A stretch of 64,000 nt of DNA, from assembly GCF_963678635.1 (NCBI RefSeq), contig NC_087066.1:39827223-39891222 (forward strand). Reading direction: 5' to 3'. Each line of letters opens with the position of its first letter. Positions within the stretch are counted from its first letter, which is position 1. Both the position numbers and the translations under genes were made by a program. The stretch is from Symsagittifera roscoffensis. Its lineage: Eukaryota > Xenacoelomorpha > Acoela > Convolutidae. The notes beneath the pieces are model-generated. The model saw only the letters and a list, made by a program, of their open reading frames with translations. It made no database searches and was not told the DNA's origin. Shown one piece after another: positions 1 through 11,465 of the stretch.

Positions 1-1074
1 ATCATTTTTTGTTTGTTTGCATAGAGCAAGTTCGTTTCTGATTCAATTTTGGTTTTGAGTCCTTCTACGGATAATCATACAATATTGGATATCGTATGTA
101 ATACAAGTTATTGAATTTTCTATGCTATCTGGAACATCTTTCTATACTACCTGGAACATATTGGAACAAATGCCCGGAGCTCAAAGTTATTAAAATATCT
201 CACCTGTTATTATGTTTCGTAATGTTATGGGGGCATGACAAGTTGGCTAATTTGGAATAATGAATGCGCGTCATTTACGGGTTTTCTATTAAAAACATAG
301 ACAGCGAATTAATCCCGCTGAGAAATCATTTTAAATGAAATATAGGCAATCTATTGGGCCTAATTTATACCTTGCGAGACGAAAAACATATCATTTTGCG
401 CTCAATAAACCGTTTGGGGTAATTAAAAATAATTTGTAAAAAGTTTGAAATATTTTTTTGAGATGATTCACAAGGTTTATTTCTCGATGCGAGAGAACTT
501 TTTGACATTAAAAAAATCCGAATCAAACTTGAAAGAGAAATTAGATGCTAGCCACTTGACTCACTAAACATTTTTATGAAGGTAGAAAAAATCGTGAGAG
601 TAGAATATAGCAAGTCCACAAAATGCCGAAGACTTCTAGCAATATCAGCGTCTTGAAAATTTGCAAAAAAGTCAACACGATTGTTGTGACCGTTTGTTTC
701 TCAGCTCAATAAATTTCTGCACGTTTCTTGATCCACAGATATGCTGTGCTAATTGCACAGCAACCGAATAGTATTGATTTTTTTGTCAAATTTAGCTCCC
801 AATTTTTTTCCAGTTATATTTTTTGAAACATTTCCAGAAAAGCGAAAGTTTTTTTAAAATCCAAAAACCTATACTCTTGAAGCGACTTGATATCAGATAA
901 AACTTACAACGTTTGAGGCCCATAAGAACAGTCTTACCCCTTAATAGACCAAGTGAACGATCTCGCGCCTAAAGTTAAATGGCTAATTCAAGCCGTAAGG
1001 CATGCATGTACTAAGCTCAAATCTGATTGGCTAAAAATATTACTTTTATCCAATTGAACAATCTCCTAAACTGG
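1..1074. other. Gene-poor AT-rich sequence
   Basis: No convincing coding exon or repeat family is visible. It lies downstream of the glycosyltransferase-like gene, whose last exons would be expected here on the minus strand, but I could not identify one. A short phrase, 'ctacctggaacat' with a near-copy upstream, occurs twice around 120-170. Confidence 0.4.
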
Positions 1075-2895
1075 TTAAGGGGAGGGGGATAGTTCACTTG
1101 CTCCAAAATTGATACTGCTCTTAGAACGCATTTTTGACTGTTGTTGACCTGGCAACTGATTTTCACTTAGAGCTGTTTCCAGAGTTCTCACAGTCGGGCT
1201 AGCGAAACTATAGGGTAGTTCGTCAATCGGAAAACGGCTGCGAAAGGCATCGTGGATATTGCCGAATGGAAACCAAATGAGGACGTCAAATGTTTCTCGT
1301 TTTAACTCGCAATGTCGCATTCGGTGGACATTTTCACGACTTACAACTTCGTCTACGTCGCCGTGAATTACAAGAGAGTCACTGCTGTTGGTCATCTTTT
1401 TGAGTTCCAGCCATTTCATAATTTGAACCCATCCGTGGAACCGTTGTGCTTCTTCAAAGCGGTACCTGCTGTTGGTGTTTGCCCTGTCTAAATTGTCGAC
1501 GTCGTCCAAAATTATGTGAACGATTTTGTCACGAAACTTCGCAAATCGACTTTGATCTTTGATTTCAAGAGTTGGCGAAATGTACTTGTTCAAATTTTAC
1601 AGATTTTTAAAAACATTTTTCTTCAGTTTTACTTCGAAATTTAGTTTTTTTCCTCTTCCTTGAAAAACCGCAATCCTACACGAAAGTGCTTCAAAAATAC
1701 AAGTTATGCAATGAAGATAAAAAATGGTAAATATTTTCCTCTTGAGGAAAGGTATGTATCAAAAAATAGGAAATGATGTGTTGTTGGTTTTTTTTGTTTG
1801 TGCCTGCAAAATTGATGAGATTTGGAATATTCAGCTGGAATATATAAAGTTGGAATATATAAGTTTTTATTAAGCTAGCTAACTCTAGTTTGCCTTTCAC
1901 AGTATCCCAGTAGAGAATTTTGGGTTGATTGTTTTTGATGTTGCGCACGTTTTCGACCAGTATAAAGTAATCGAGAACGTCGTATAGCTCATGCAGAAGT
2001 ACTTCTAAGGTGTCGACATCGAAACCGAATAGAAACCACATGATGATTTTGTCAGCTGGAGTCTCTCTTAAAGACATCTTAAGTTCATTAAGATTTTTTT
2101 GATGCATTTTTCTGATGCTTCCAAATATTACAACCAGTCTTGATTCTAGGATTCTCCTTGGAATTTTAAGAGATTTGGTACTACCCTAGAAGAAATTCCG
2201 GGTTCTTCCATTTATAGGGTTGGAACGCGGCGAAGTTCCAGCCTTTGCCCTCCAATTTTTGAACTGAAAGGAACGCATTCGAGTTTTTCAGAAGTAGTTA
2301 AAGTATGTTTAAGATGAACCTGTCACTTCATTGGCAATTTCTTGAGATAAGGTGCCAAAAAGGCCTAAAATTGCAACAACAAAAAAGCATTCACTAAAGT
2401 TTTAGAACTGATTGGGAAAAAATGTTAGGTGACGTTGGGAAAAAATGGGTGGTGAAGCCGTCAAATTCTCGTGGTCGCGCATCACCCTACCCTCCCATAA
2501 ATTCTTCTTTAACCTCAAGTTATGTGTTAATGAACTTCGCTTCACCTAATTTCTCCAGAAAAGACATCTCGATTGAATGCACCACTGCATAGATTGTTGT
2601 CCACTTCAGCCAGTTTTTCCGGAACACACCCCAAGTTGACTTGTGTGATTGGCTCTTTGGCCAAGTAAGGTAACAATAGGTTCGTAAAGCTCATTTCAGT
2701 GGCGTGTTCCCAATCAATGTTGTATAACTTTTCAAAAAAAGAAGAATTTTTTAAGTTTTTCAGATTTGTTCTGCTATTTGTTGTTCTGAGTTTTCCAGTT
2801 CTTATGACATAAGAGTTTGTGTGCAATTGTGTTAACAGAAGGGAAATGAAAAAGATACCAACTAATAAAAGCAGTTTTCTACTGAGAAAAGGCAT
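1075..2895 (-). CDS. Glycosyltransferase family 17-like protein (type II membrane enzyme), multi-exon, 3' end not resolved
   Basis: Three exon-sized minus-strand open segments look like one gene. Exon 1 (2895 to about 2546) begins with Met and a hydrophobic run at residues 7-21 (KLLLLVGIFFISLLL), a signal anchor expected of a Golgi type II enzyme. It ends at a good donor, AG|GTGAAG, at 2546/2545. The second segment (within 2107-1850) carries a stretch like the GT17 start, IIMWFLFGFDVDTLEVLLHE, then YFILVE. The third segment (1593-1075) contains VIHGDVDEVVSRENVHRM, resembling the metal/sugar-nucleotide DxDE region. Family 17 enzymes (MGAT3-type) transfer GlcNAc to N-glycans; the actual substrate here is unknown. 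Exon borders of segments two and three are not fixed, and the family's C-terminal part is missing, so further exons or a pseudogene are possible. The family call is from motif memory, not a search. Confidence 0.55.
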
Positions 2896-4722
2896 TTTTC
2901 TCTAGCCGGTCGTCAATCAAGCTATTCAATATATAGCAAGGTAATTCATCAAGCAAAGCAGCTATTATGAAAAACCGTTCCAGCCTAGTTACTGCTACAT
3001 AGAAACCTTTTGTATATGAACGTTGTATTTCTTTTACGACCTTTTTGTTCGGGTGTGTTGAAGTTTTTTTTTCTTTCGTTTTCCGCGCAAAATTAGGTAC
3101 CACAAATAATCATCGGACTGGGTTGAGTGATATATCATATTCGAGCCCTTTCAGTCGTGATACAAACCACTTTTAACAAATCACAAAGTTTTTCTAATGC
3201 CGAGAAAAACCATTTTGAAATTTTTGATTTTTCGTCTTATTTCGAGCGAATATTTTTTTTTCACCATTTTTTTCGTTTTCTTGTAATTTTTCTACAAAAA
3301 CTGTTTTTTAAATTTGCATGTTTTACTATAACTGTCAAATATGCCTAAGTTCTAGTTTTTCGTTGAGATCTTTTTATCACACTACGTAGAAAAAACGACA
3401 CTAATTTGTAAAAAAAAAAAACTTTCGTATTTTTGAGACTATGGACATTCTGTTCTACTTGCACAGTAACCGGCTATCCTTGTTCTATATTTTCAATTTA
3501 AGTATATTTAAGCAAATGGAAGAGGAATTGAATTGTAGCGAATACTAACAAGATCAGTATCACAATTTTGAGCACAAATTACCCGCAGTTAAGCGACTGA
3601 TTTCATTGATACGTTTTCATTTTTTTGCGCTGCAGTTGCGCTAAAATCTTTTAATTCGTACAAAAAAAAACGCTGAGCGTAATCAAAACAAAGTTTAATG
3701 GCTACCAAGATTTAACGGCTGTCGTGACAGAATATGATCATCTTTATTCTGCGTGGTTGTTTAATACAATTAAAGGCTCAAAAGATCACAAAAAATTTAA
3801 ATCAAACGATTTTGTTTTTGGCAAAAGGATTAGTTGACGTACTCCCCAAGTTTTAGTTGAAGTAATTTCACAAAATTTCAAACCGAAGGGTTTATAGAAA
3901 GGTGTGACTGGGTTGAGGTTGTCGACTTAGTTGAGTTGTATCGATCGAGTTATAAGTTCGGTCAATCAGAATCGTTACATGATCGACCCACTAGCTTAAA
4001 AAATATCAGTTAATATTTTGAGCGAAAATGATTATAAAAATAAACTTGTCTCAAAGATGTTTGCCAGAGACAATAATGATGCCGAATGGCACTGCTCAAG
4101 TTTCCCACCAGCTTTGATATTCTGTAAAAATATTTTGTTTTTAACTAAAAATATGCCCTGTTTTTTGCTTACTTGACGACTTGCACTATTCCAATTTACC
4201 CAAAACCATTTACACACACTGCCACTCTACCGTTTCTTTTATGCTATTCCATTGTGCTCTCTTTTAGTTATAATTACATCTGCGAAGCAAAGTGTATTAC
4301 CCGTACCGAAAAAGTTCCGATGTCGTTAAGATATCTCGGACGACGGCTTACACCCGAAGCCTGAAAGTTTGAGTCAACCGGCAAGAGATTATAGAAATGC
4401 TTTCAATAAATTTTAAACTGAAGTGAGGATATTTTTAATGTGTTAACGCAGGTGAAGGGTCTCTCTCTGAAGAAGATAACGAAGGCCGCTTCCAGTTCCC
4501 CCTTTTAAAAAGTTTTTAATAAGTTTTCATCTCCCAGTTTTCAGCAGCAAGTCGCACTATATCTCTGTGATGATATCAGAAAGTCGCTTCAGACCTCTTA
4601 CAGTTTTTCGAGAAGGCCGCTTTAGGCTTCTACCCGAGTCTTTCGAGTAACTTTACGATGAAACCAGATAAACTAGACTATGACGGTGAAAACTGAGTAT
4701 CTGATGTGACGGAACTGAGTTA
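2896..4722. other. Intergenic AT-rich region upstream of the GT17-like gene
   Basis: About 1.8 kb with only short chance ORFs and homopolymer runs (for example A-runs near 3410 and 3660). It ends at the retroelement LTR. It could hold the promoter of the minus-strand GT17-like gene; I see no specific element. Confidence 0.4.
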
Positions 4723-4916
4723 AGTTTGAGGTGTATAACTCATAGAGTAATTTCGGATAGGGTACACCGTCTGTTCGTCACGCTACCCTTTTTTCGGCCG
4801 GATAGATTCGTGCAACTTCTTAGTCTAATACCGATCCTAATCTTACTCTTATATCTACTAGTCTCAGGGTGTTTAACTAGTCTCTGCTAGGCTCAATAGA
4901 TCTAGAGTATACTGGT

Positions 4917-4922
4917 TTTATT
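4917..4922 (-). terminator. AATAAA polyadenylation signal candidate in LTR
   Basis: AATAAA on the element's strand, about 140 nt after the predicted transcription start, the arrangement needed for an R region that contains its poly(A) signal. The equivalent in the other LTR is near 25007-25012. Confidence 0.35.
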
Positions 4923-4983
4923 GCGGCTGCTGAAGTTCTGGAGGAGAGGTAACTATTTTCTAAGTTAAATTCAAATTTCTCTG

Positions 4984-5011
4984 GTGCTGAAATTACAAGT
5001 AATTTCAGCAC
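4984..5011. other. LTR hairpin 2 (13-bp perfect inverted repeat)
   Basis: GTGCTGAAATTAC followed after two bases by its exact complement GTAATTTCAGCAC. It is unchanged in the other LTR (25074-25101). On the element's RNA it would sit between the predicted start and the poly(A) signal. Confidence 0.8.
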
Positions 5012-5062
5012 TTACAAATAAGTGGGTTGTTAGTTAGATGGATTATGATTGGTTAATATTAA

Positions 5063-5084
5063 ATATTTTACAGTGGTAAAATAT
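5063..5084. other. LTR hairpin 1 (9-bp inverted repeat)
   Basis: ATATTTTAC, loop AGTG, GTAAAATAT. Perfect in this LTR; in the right LTR one arm reads GTAAAACAT, giving one mismatch. It lies about where transcription would start, given the TATA-like box. Confidence 0.7.
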
Positions 5085-5086
5085 CT

Positions 5087-5094
5087 AATTTATA
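5087..5094 (-). promoter_or_regulatory. TATA-like box in LTR
   Basis: TATAAATT on the minus strand, about 35 bp into the LTR. A start about 30 bp downstream would fall at the 9-bp hairpin 5063-5084. The same sequence is in the 5' LTR near 25177-25184. Prediction only. Confidence 0.35.
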
Positions 5095-5128
5095 TGAAAT
5101 AATAAAATGTAGTTTAGATCAGGTTCCA

Positions 5129-6994
5129 CCCATCCGGGATTTACAGAGTTTTTGAGTTTTATCTCTTTCTTCTGCAATTGAAGGATGGATGATGAACGTT
5201 GGTATTTGGCGAACATCATTTTTCTTGTCCGGTTTCTCCTTGAAGAAGAACGTTCCAGAACGCTGGAATTGTGGACTTGAAGTTATCGTCTTGTGATTCG
5301 ACAACGACTGCGATCCCCAATGAAATCAATCCGATTTCAAAATGGTTTGCTATGTCAGGTTTTTCTGTATTAGTTGAGAACTGTCTTGTGTTCAGCCTCG
5401 TTTGGGAATGGCGTGAAATTCGTGTTTGGAAGGGATGCCTTGTAACTCGGATCTGCACGTATACTTGAACATCGAGGTGGTCATTGGTCTGGTTCAATGA
5501 AGTCCTTCTGCGAAGTCAAGTCGTACTTTAAATCCTTTTGAGTCGTGATTGTGCACGGCATGTTGGTTGTGTTTTAGCCATTCTTTTGTTCAAGTTGTGA
5601 TGGGGTCGTCTAGCCTTTGGATGTTCGTCTTCGTTGTTGTGTATGATCTATATACTGCAAATTATGATTTACATTTTATAAATTTTTGTTAATTTGGTTT
5701 TTAGTCATGATTTTAGTAAGTTGTTTTCGCAAAAGCGTTTTATTTTAGTTCAGTTATTTTAAAGAGTTACTCACCCTTGAGTACCTCTTATTAAAAATTG
5801 AAGTGCGGTCACAAAGCGTGGGTGTAGCGCGGTGGGTTAAGCCGGCTATAAGCATGCTCAGGACGTCCTCTCTGTTGGGTTAGGCCAGGAGTGGGAGTAT
5901 GATTTCGTGCTGTTTCTTTGAGGGGTCCTGTTTTGTGATAACATTTTATGTTGGTTTTTTCTGGTCTTTCTTATGTTACTTTTGGTTGTGTCCTTTTTTC
6001 AAACATCAAATTGTTTTTGGTTTGGGTTTGTCTTACGACTTTTTTGTGTTTTATTATTTCTTTCTTAGACTTTGTAATAGTCTTCAAAAGAATAAATTAT
6101 CCAGTTTTAAACTGGGTTAATCCGGTTTGGGTACCGTTGGTTTTCTTTTCTTAGTCATGCTGTTATTTTTATGAGTTATGGTATTTAGTAAGCTGCATTG
6201 GTTAGTTTAGTGTAGTGTATAACTCCATTCCAACCGGGTTAAGCAAAACTGGTTATAGCTTGTTTGAGTTATTGTTAGTGAAAACTTGAAACAAAATCAT
6301 TATTTTAAACAAAACTTTGTGGGCGAGCTGTGCGAGTATGGATAGAATTCTTTTGCGAATGAATGATAATATTGAAAAGGTTAGTACTGCTTTCTCATTT
6401 TTGAATTTATTGCTTGAAATTTGAAGTTCACTGCATTTGGGGGAATTTTAAATTATAAAATTTCATTTTATTTTAATTTTACTGCTTCTTGGGGAAATAA
6501 TTTATAAATAAAATTACTACATTGGGTATGAATTTTACTACATTATTTAGTGCGAAAAATTTAGTATAGCAAAATAGTTTTAGCAAATGAGTTTTAGCAA
6601 AAGAGATTACTAGCTTTGTATTCTAATTTAATAAGTTTGTATTTTTATTTTTCTTTTCCTGTTTTTGAAGATGATGATGGTGAGAAGACTAAAAAAAAGA
6701 ATTTAAACATTTATTAAAAATGGTTAGTACAATTCGAATTTATTAGTTAAAATAATTTTAATTATACTTACCTTAGTCATCGGGAAAAAAACCATGGGGG
6801 AAGATTTCGCAAATCAAATCGGATGTTGTTAATAATTTGGCTAGTATGCGAATGACATTTTTAGTTTGTAGCAGTGGCCAAAGCAATTGAAGTGCTTTGA
6901 TGGTGTTTAGTTCTTCGGTGCTTACTGCAAATTCATGAGGTGTTTTGTATTAGATTGTAAATTTTGTGATTATATTTAGTATTATGAATGAATT
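5129..6994 (-). other. Unassigned 3' internal region of the retroelement
   Basis: About 1.9 kb between the last accessory ORF and the 3' LTR with only short ORFs (longest 93 codons, 5497-5216, with no recognisable domain). The 3' LTR is preceded on the element strand by CCGGATGGG, a weak polypurine-tract candidate. The region also carries a tRNA-like stretch near 5815-5895. Retroelements normally have little sequence here. Confidence 0.5.
5815..5895 (+). repeat. tRNA-like / SINE-head-like sequence
   Basis: GTGTAGCGCGGTGGGTTAAG resembles the RNA polymerase III A box of a tRNA, and GGGTTAGGCCAGG about 50 bp on is a weak B-box candidate. The block is more GC-rich than its surroundings. I could not fold a full cloverleaf, so it is more likely a tRNA-derived SINE fragment or chance than a functional tRNA. 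Confidence 0.3.
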
Positions 6995-7246
6995 CTAGTA
7001 TGGGGATTTCAATAGGTTGGATGAACTCATGCGGGATAATGAAGGGTCTTGATTCTTCATCTTTGAAGGTCTTCGTGAGGTGACAGAATATATACATTTG
7101 GGTAATATGGTCGTAGTTACGGAGGATGCCGTGGAGGTTAGTATTTTAAATGCAATATGTAAAATTAAGAAAAAATGGTGACGTGTATTTCGAGTTAATG
7201 AACTGAAAACGATGGTGGGGTTGTCGTGATGGTGTGTGTAATTCAA
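6995..7246 (-). CDS. Small hypothetical ORF in retroelement 3' region (83 codons)
   Basis: Open reading frame rich in Ser, Thr, His and Arg with one hydrophobic stretch (FFLILHIAFKIL). No family recognised. It shares the A/C-rich codon composition of the element's other ORFs but could be chance. Confidence 0.2.
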   Translation of the reverse strand: MNYTHHHDNPTIVFSSLTRNTRHHFFLILHIAFKILTSTASSVTTTILPKCIYSVTSRRPSKMKNQDPSLSRMSSSNLLKSPY

Positions 7247-7691
7247 AATGGTTTTGTATAAAACGATAATAGGTGTAAGTATGTGTTTGTTTAGTGTGTA
7301 ACATTATGTCATGGGAACAGTGCAAATCGCGTTCCTGTGGTGAAAGAAAGTGAAAGGTGAGTGAAAATAACTGAAACTGATCATAGAAGCTTTCATATGC
7401 TTGGATGTCAATGAGTGCTTCGGAAACTATATGATCGTGCTTTTTATCAAAAATATTAAGTGTAAAAAGGTATGGTGTTTTAATAAAAAAAATTTCGGTT
7501 AGTTGTGGGTTTGCAAAACGGTCTTCATCTAAAAATTGATCTTGGTTAGGGCGTATGATGTTGTGGTCGTAGTATTCGATGGAGAATTTGTATTAGTGAG
7601 TGGTATAGAAAGAGGGTTAGTATAGTAGTAATACGCTGTTCAATGAAGTGTTGGCATTAAAACGTGCTCATCAACAAAATTTCTTGTGTCA

Positions 7692-8459
7692 TTAGTGGTG
7701 GTGGTAGAGGTATTTAAAGTCTATTGTGGAAACGAGGGTAAGGTTATTTGAAGGAAGTTCTTTGTATTTGTGTTTTGGGTGGTTGATATACTCTTTGGAT
7801 GTTCCGGGTTTAGTTGTGAATGGGTGATTTGGAAATTTTCGTTTAGAAGTGCGGTAAGCTCGGTTAGTGCTAGTGGATGTTTCAGTAGATGTGGATGATT
7901 GAGCTAATGATGGGGTGTAATCTGATAGCGGTGTAGGCGTTGGTGGATTTGATGATGTTGCTGTGGATGATAGTTGATGGATGTTAAGAGTGTGGGGGTA
8001 TGTTAATTGTTGTTGTAATGTAATAAAATTATCGAGTTCTTCGGAGATTTGGACAGTATCTGGGGAGTTATTATTTGATCTTTCAGAAGTAAATGGGGAA
8101 TAAGTTGGGGTTACTTGGGAAGCGTAAGAGGGAGTGGAAAGGAATGGGAGTGGATGACTGGTTTGGATAGGTTGAAAGGGGGGTTGTGGAAAAACTGAGG
8201 GGTTGGTCTGGGTATGGGTAGAGGGAGATGGTTCGGAGTCTGCAAATTCGTCGGGAGTTTCGATGTCGGAGTTGTTAAATTGTGAGATGGTATGAAAAAC
8301 TGAAATATCTGAGTTAGTGTCTGAATTCGTGCTTGATGGTATATTAATAACTGGGAAATCGGGTGGCGGGAAAGCGAAAAGTGGATGAATTGGGATTGGA
8401 TTTTGGAAGTTGGCTGGGTGGGAATTTGAGCGATGGAGGGCTCCAATTTGTCGGCTCAT
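7692..8459 (-). CDS. Pro/Ser/Thr-rich accessory ORF of the retroelement, 255 codons, intact
   Basis: The only sizeable accessory frame of the element without an interruption. It starts with Met six bases after the stop of the envelope-tail frame, so it would be the next cistron. About the first 190 residues are low-complexity P/S/T/N; the C-terminal part is basic (TSKRKFPNHPF and HPKHKYKE), like a nuclear-localisation or nucleic-acid-binding patch, then a His-rich end. No catalytic motif is visible. Similar composition to the ORF at 11466-11966 suggests the two may be related or parts of a split accessory gene. Function unknown; a regulatory or structural role would be a guess. Confidence 0.5.
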   Translation of the reverse strand: MSRQIGALHRSNSHPANFQNPIPIHPLFAFPPPDFPVINIPSSTNSDTNSDISVFHTISQFNNSDIETPDEFADSEPSPSTHTQTNPSVFPQPPFQPIQTSHPLPFLSTPSYASQVTPTYSPFTSERSNNNSPDTVQISEELDNFITLQQQLTYPHTLNIHQLSSTATSSNPPTPTPLSDYTPSLAQSSTSTETSTSTNRAYRTSKRKFPNHPFTTKPGTSKEYINHPKHKYKELPSNNLTLVSTIDFKYLYHHH

Positions 8460-8465
8460 CGTGGG

Positions 8466-11076
8466 CTAAAAAAACCGATTATGTTGAGACTGAAAAGTGG
8501 TGGTATGGGGTTGTTCATTAATTTGTTCATATGTATTATCATTTTGTGAATGATTTGTCGTTATGTGTTGGATGGGGCTTTGTGCTGTACTTGGTCTGAA
8601 ATTTGGATTATTTGTGATTGCTAAGTTTCGGAAATTTCGGGGAACTAATGATAGTGGATGGTTTTGTGGTGGGGCTGGTACTTGTGGTGCTGTAGGTGTT
8701 GTGTCTACATTATTATGTTCTTCGTCGTATGTATTTGGTCTTGTGGCTAATTCTGTGTTATATTCTTTTATTTGTGCGTCCAATAGTATTTTATTTATTG
8801 ATGATGAAAATATTCCAAAAAATCCTGCAAATAATATACGTGCTACGCTTGCTTGGCGGTTTACTTGTGTGTGTACAGCACATGTGTTATAGATTCCTTT
8901 AATAATGAGAAAAGAAATCCTATAAAATTAAACAAAGCGTATAAAATAGTCAATCTTTCTAAGATGTAATAGGGCCATCCTAGAAAGGCGAGAATTTCGT
9001 TTTTTAGTGTTACAAAACTAAAAATGTTTATGGGTGAAATATCTTGTGGTCTGTGTTTTTCACCATTTAAATTTATGTAATCTTTAATATCATTAAAATA
9101 TCCGCTGTAGTCTTGTGAATAAATGTCTGCGAGTCCAGCGGTTTCGGCAAGTTTTCTTAAATTTTGGTCGATTGATTGTCGTTGTTTTGTATCCATTTGT
9201 GTTAGTAATTCTTGAAATTGCTGTGTTCTAATGTGATGTTGTATATCGGATTTAGAGTATATCCCAATTGATTGTAAATCAATGTTTGGGTTGCGAGCGA
9301 TAGCTCGGATGCTTTCTGGCGAAAACTTTTTTAGTGGTTGCATTAATGTAGGATATGGTGTGAGTAGATAGTATTTATCTTCGTCAGGGTTCAATTGTCC
9401 GACATTGTGGCTATTTTCTGATCCACATGGGACTGCGGTATCCAAAAAAAAATATGTTCGTCTTGAAAGTGTATCGACAAAATGTACTTAATGTTTGTAG
9501 AATATGGGGATTCTTTTATAACAACGTTTATCTTCAAAAACATATAAGGGTGATACTTTTTTAGTGCAAGTATAAAACCATAATATGTTTCCTTCATAAT
9601 CAAGAAAATTAGATCTATTTCCGGATAATAACTATCCTGCGTAGGGTATTTTTAATACTGCTAATGCAAGTGATTGTAAAATTTGTGTTCTTTCTAATTC
9701 GCATAGTTGATGAAGTGTTTCTAATTCAGAAAGTGACATTTCGTGAAAAATTCTACTACTTGTGTAGTCTAACTTCTTATCTAAGTGAATATCGTAACGT
9801 ATGTTTCCAAAGTAGGTGTTATTCATAAGTGATAATTCTTGTAAACGTGTACTTTTACTATCGGATGGTGTTAGTTTTCCACCAGGTTGACCATTACTTT
9901 CATAGAAGTTCACTGGGACGTAGGATGTGCCTTCGTTTTTATAGTGACCTGTCGCATACGGGTCAAACTTAATTTTGCCAGTGGTCATGTTGAAACCTTT
10001 TTCGTATTCAGCAAGTATTTGTGAACATTGTGTTTTGTAGAGTGGGTTTGTATATTTACAAGCAAATTCTGTTTCTTGATAGATTTGAAAACGTGTTAAT
10101 TTTTTTTTCTAGATCGTGTGAATTTTTGAAATTATTGCTTCCTTTGTGAGATGGGTTCTATTGTTTGTATGGAATTGATTCGATAAAATGTTTTTGCATG
10201 AAATTTTATCATTCGAGCGTGTATTTTTGCTTCTTGAAATGTTGTGCATGTATCTTCGGGAAACCAAACAATTGTTGCCTGGGTTCTAGTTGTGGGGTCA
10301 CAATAAACTTGATCGTTTTAACAGGGTAATCTAATTCCTTGATAGATCATTGTGGTATCAGATAAATCTCGTGTGAGTATTTTTTCAAGTTGTATTTTCC
10401 AATCCAAAAACATTATTTCTTGATAGCCTTTATTTTTTGTGTCTGCTTTGCAATTTGAAGGGTTATTTATTCCAATATGTGGTATCCAATGTTTATCGTG
10501 TATATCATAAGTTAATTGTCCGTGTGCGCCATTATATGGGTATTTTTTGTCTAATTCAATATGTCCTTGGTATCGTTCAAGTTCTGCTTGATGTACAGAA
10601 TCGGCAAAGACTTGAAAATTTACTAATTTTCTGTCTGTGTTTTTATTTCTTGTGATATTTAGTCTGAGTAATTCGTTTTTACAATCATCGGGATTTAGAT
10701 GTAATAGTCATTCTATATTACTTTGGTAAAATAATTCGTGATCAAGTCGGTTCTTATTTCCGTTGGAAACTTGTGAACAATGTACTTTCTTTTCGGAAAA
10801 TGTTGCTGTAAATTTATATCCTGTGACTGTCGTTGCTCGGGCTTTTGAATATAATGTTGCCATTACATTTGTAGTTTCTATAGCTTGCGGTTCTGTTTCG
10901 CATTGTGTTACTTGATTTATTGCATACTTGTGTAGTGTTTTTTGTTCGTTTTCTTCACAATCATAATGTGTTACTAATAAATCCTGGGGTCCTGTGCGAG
11001 GAGATGGAGTTGTGTTTTGTTCAGAAAAAATTAGAAAAAGGACGTGTTGAAATGTTAGTATCTTTAAAATATACAT
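8466..11076 (-). pseudogene. Envelope-like glycoprotein gene, interrupted
   Basis: Downstream of integrase, where env lies in retroviruses and errantiviruses. The first piece (11076-10708) starts with Met and a hydrophobic signal-peptide-like run (LTFQHVLFLIF), then Cys-containing ectodomain sequence (HYDC, TQCE, VHCSQ). Further pieces lie at about 10700-10000 (broken frames), 9988-9632, 9603-9391 and 9445-8861. The last ends in a long hydrophobic region (about residues 150-185, including ILYALFNFIGFLFSLL), a plausible membrane anchor. A polar, Pro-rich frame (8783-8466) could be the cytoplasmic tail. Breaks include an in-frame stop at about 10706 and frameshifts near 9630 and 9430. The glycoprotein class is not established; a resemblance to glycoproteins of negative-strand (chu-like) viruses is only an impression. 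Confidence 0.5.
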
Positions 11077-11465
11077 GTGTATGATAATCCGGAATACGGG
11101 TTATAAAATGTTATATATCCAATTGTGTTTTTTGTATATCTATCGTATTTATATATTGCTTCGGTTGTTATAAATGGTGGTGGTAGTGTTTGAGCTGTTA
11201 TATTTGGCGGACTTAATGGACAGGGGTGTTGTACTATTTTAGTAAGTTTGACTGTTGTTTCAAACTTTAATTGAAGACTATTTTGTTGTAATATTTGAAC
11301 GTTGCGTTCTCGGATATCTTCGTGGATATCTTGTCTATATTGTAATCTATTAAGTGCCCAACTGAGAAGTCGGTGTCTTTCGTTATTTTGTCCGAATAGT
11401 GGGGGAGGTGCTACGAATGTATTCCAATCTAATCGTAGGGTTATATTTGTTGATTGTTCTCTGTA

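Larger units (their letters stand above)
4727..5128 (-). repeat. 3' LTR of the giant retroelement
   Basis: Direct copy of 24817-25218, beginning TG and ending CA on the plus strand. Identity extends four bases further on the left (AGTT at 4723-4726), which is therefore ambiguous. Differences from the 5' LTR include three in the run near 4785-4795 and single changes near 4845, 4868, 4940, 4977 and 5081. On the element's strand I see a TATA-like TATAAATT (5094-5087), two strong hairpins downstream of it and AATAAA at about 4922, an order compatible with U3-R-U5. Confidence 0.9.

Noticed and set aside
5216-5497. 93-codon minus-strand ORF as an extra retroelement gene
   Set aside because: No domain, no start context and an overlapping plus-strand frame of similar length; treated as unassigned.
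5815-5895. Functional tRNA gene
   Set aside because: No cloverleaf with paired acceptor and anticodon stems could be drawn; kept only as a tRNA-like block.
8563-8902. Plus-strand membrane-like ORFs opposite the envelope-like gene
   Set aside because: Antisense shadows of the element's A/C-rich coding strand, which gives G/T-rich, hydrophobic translations.
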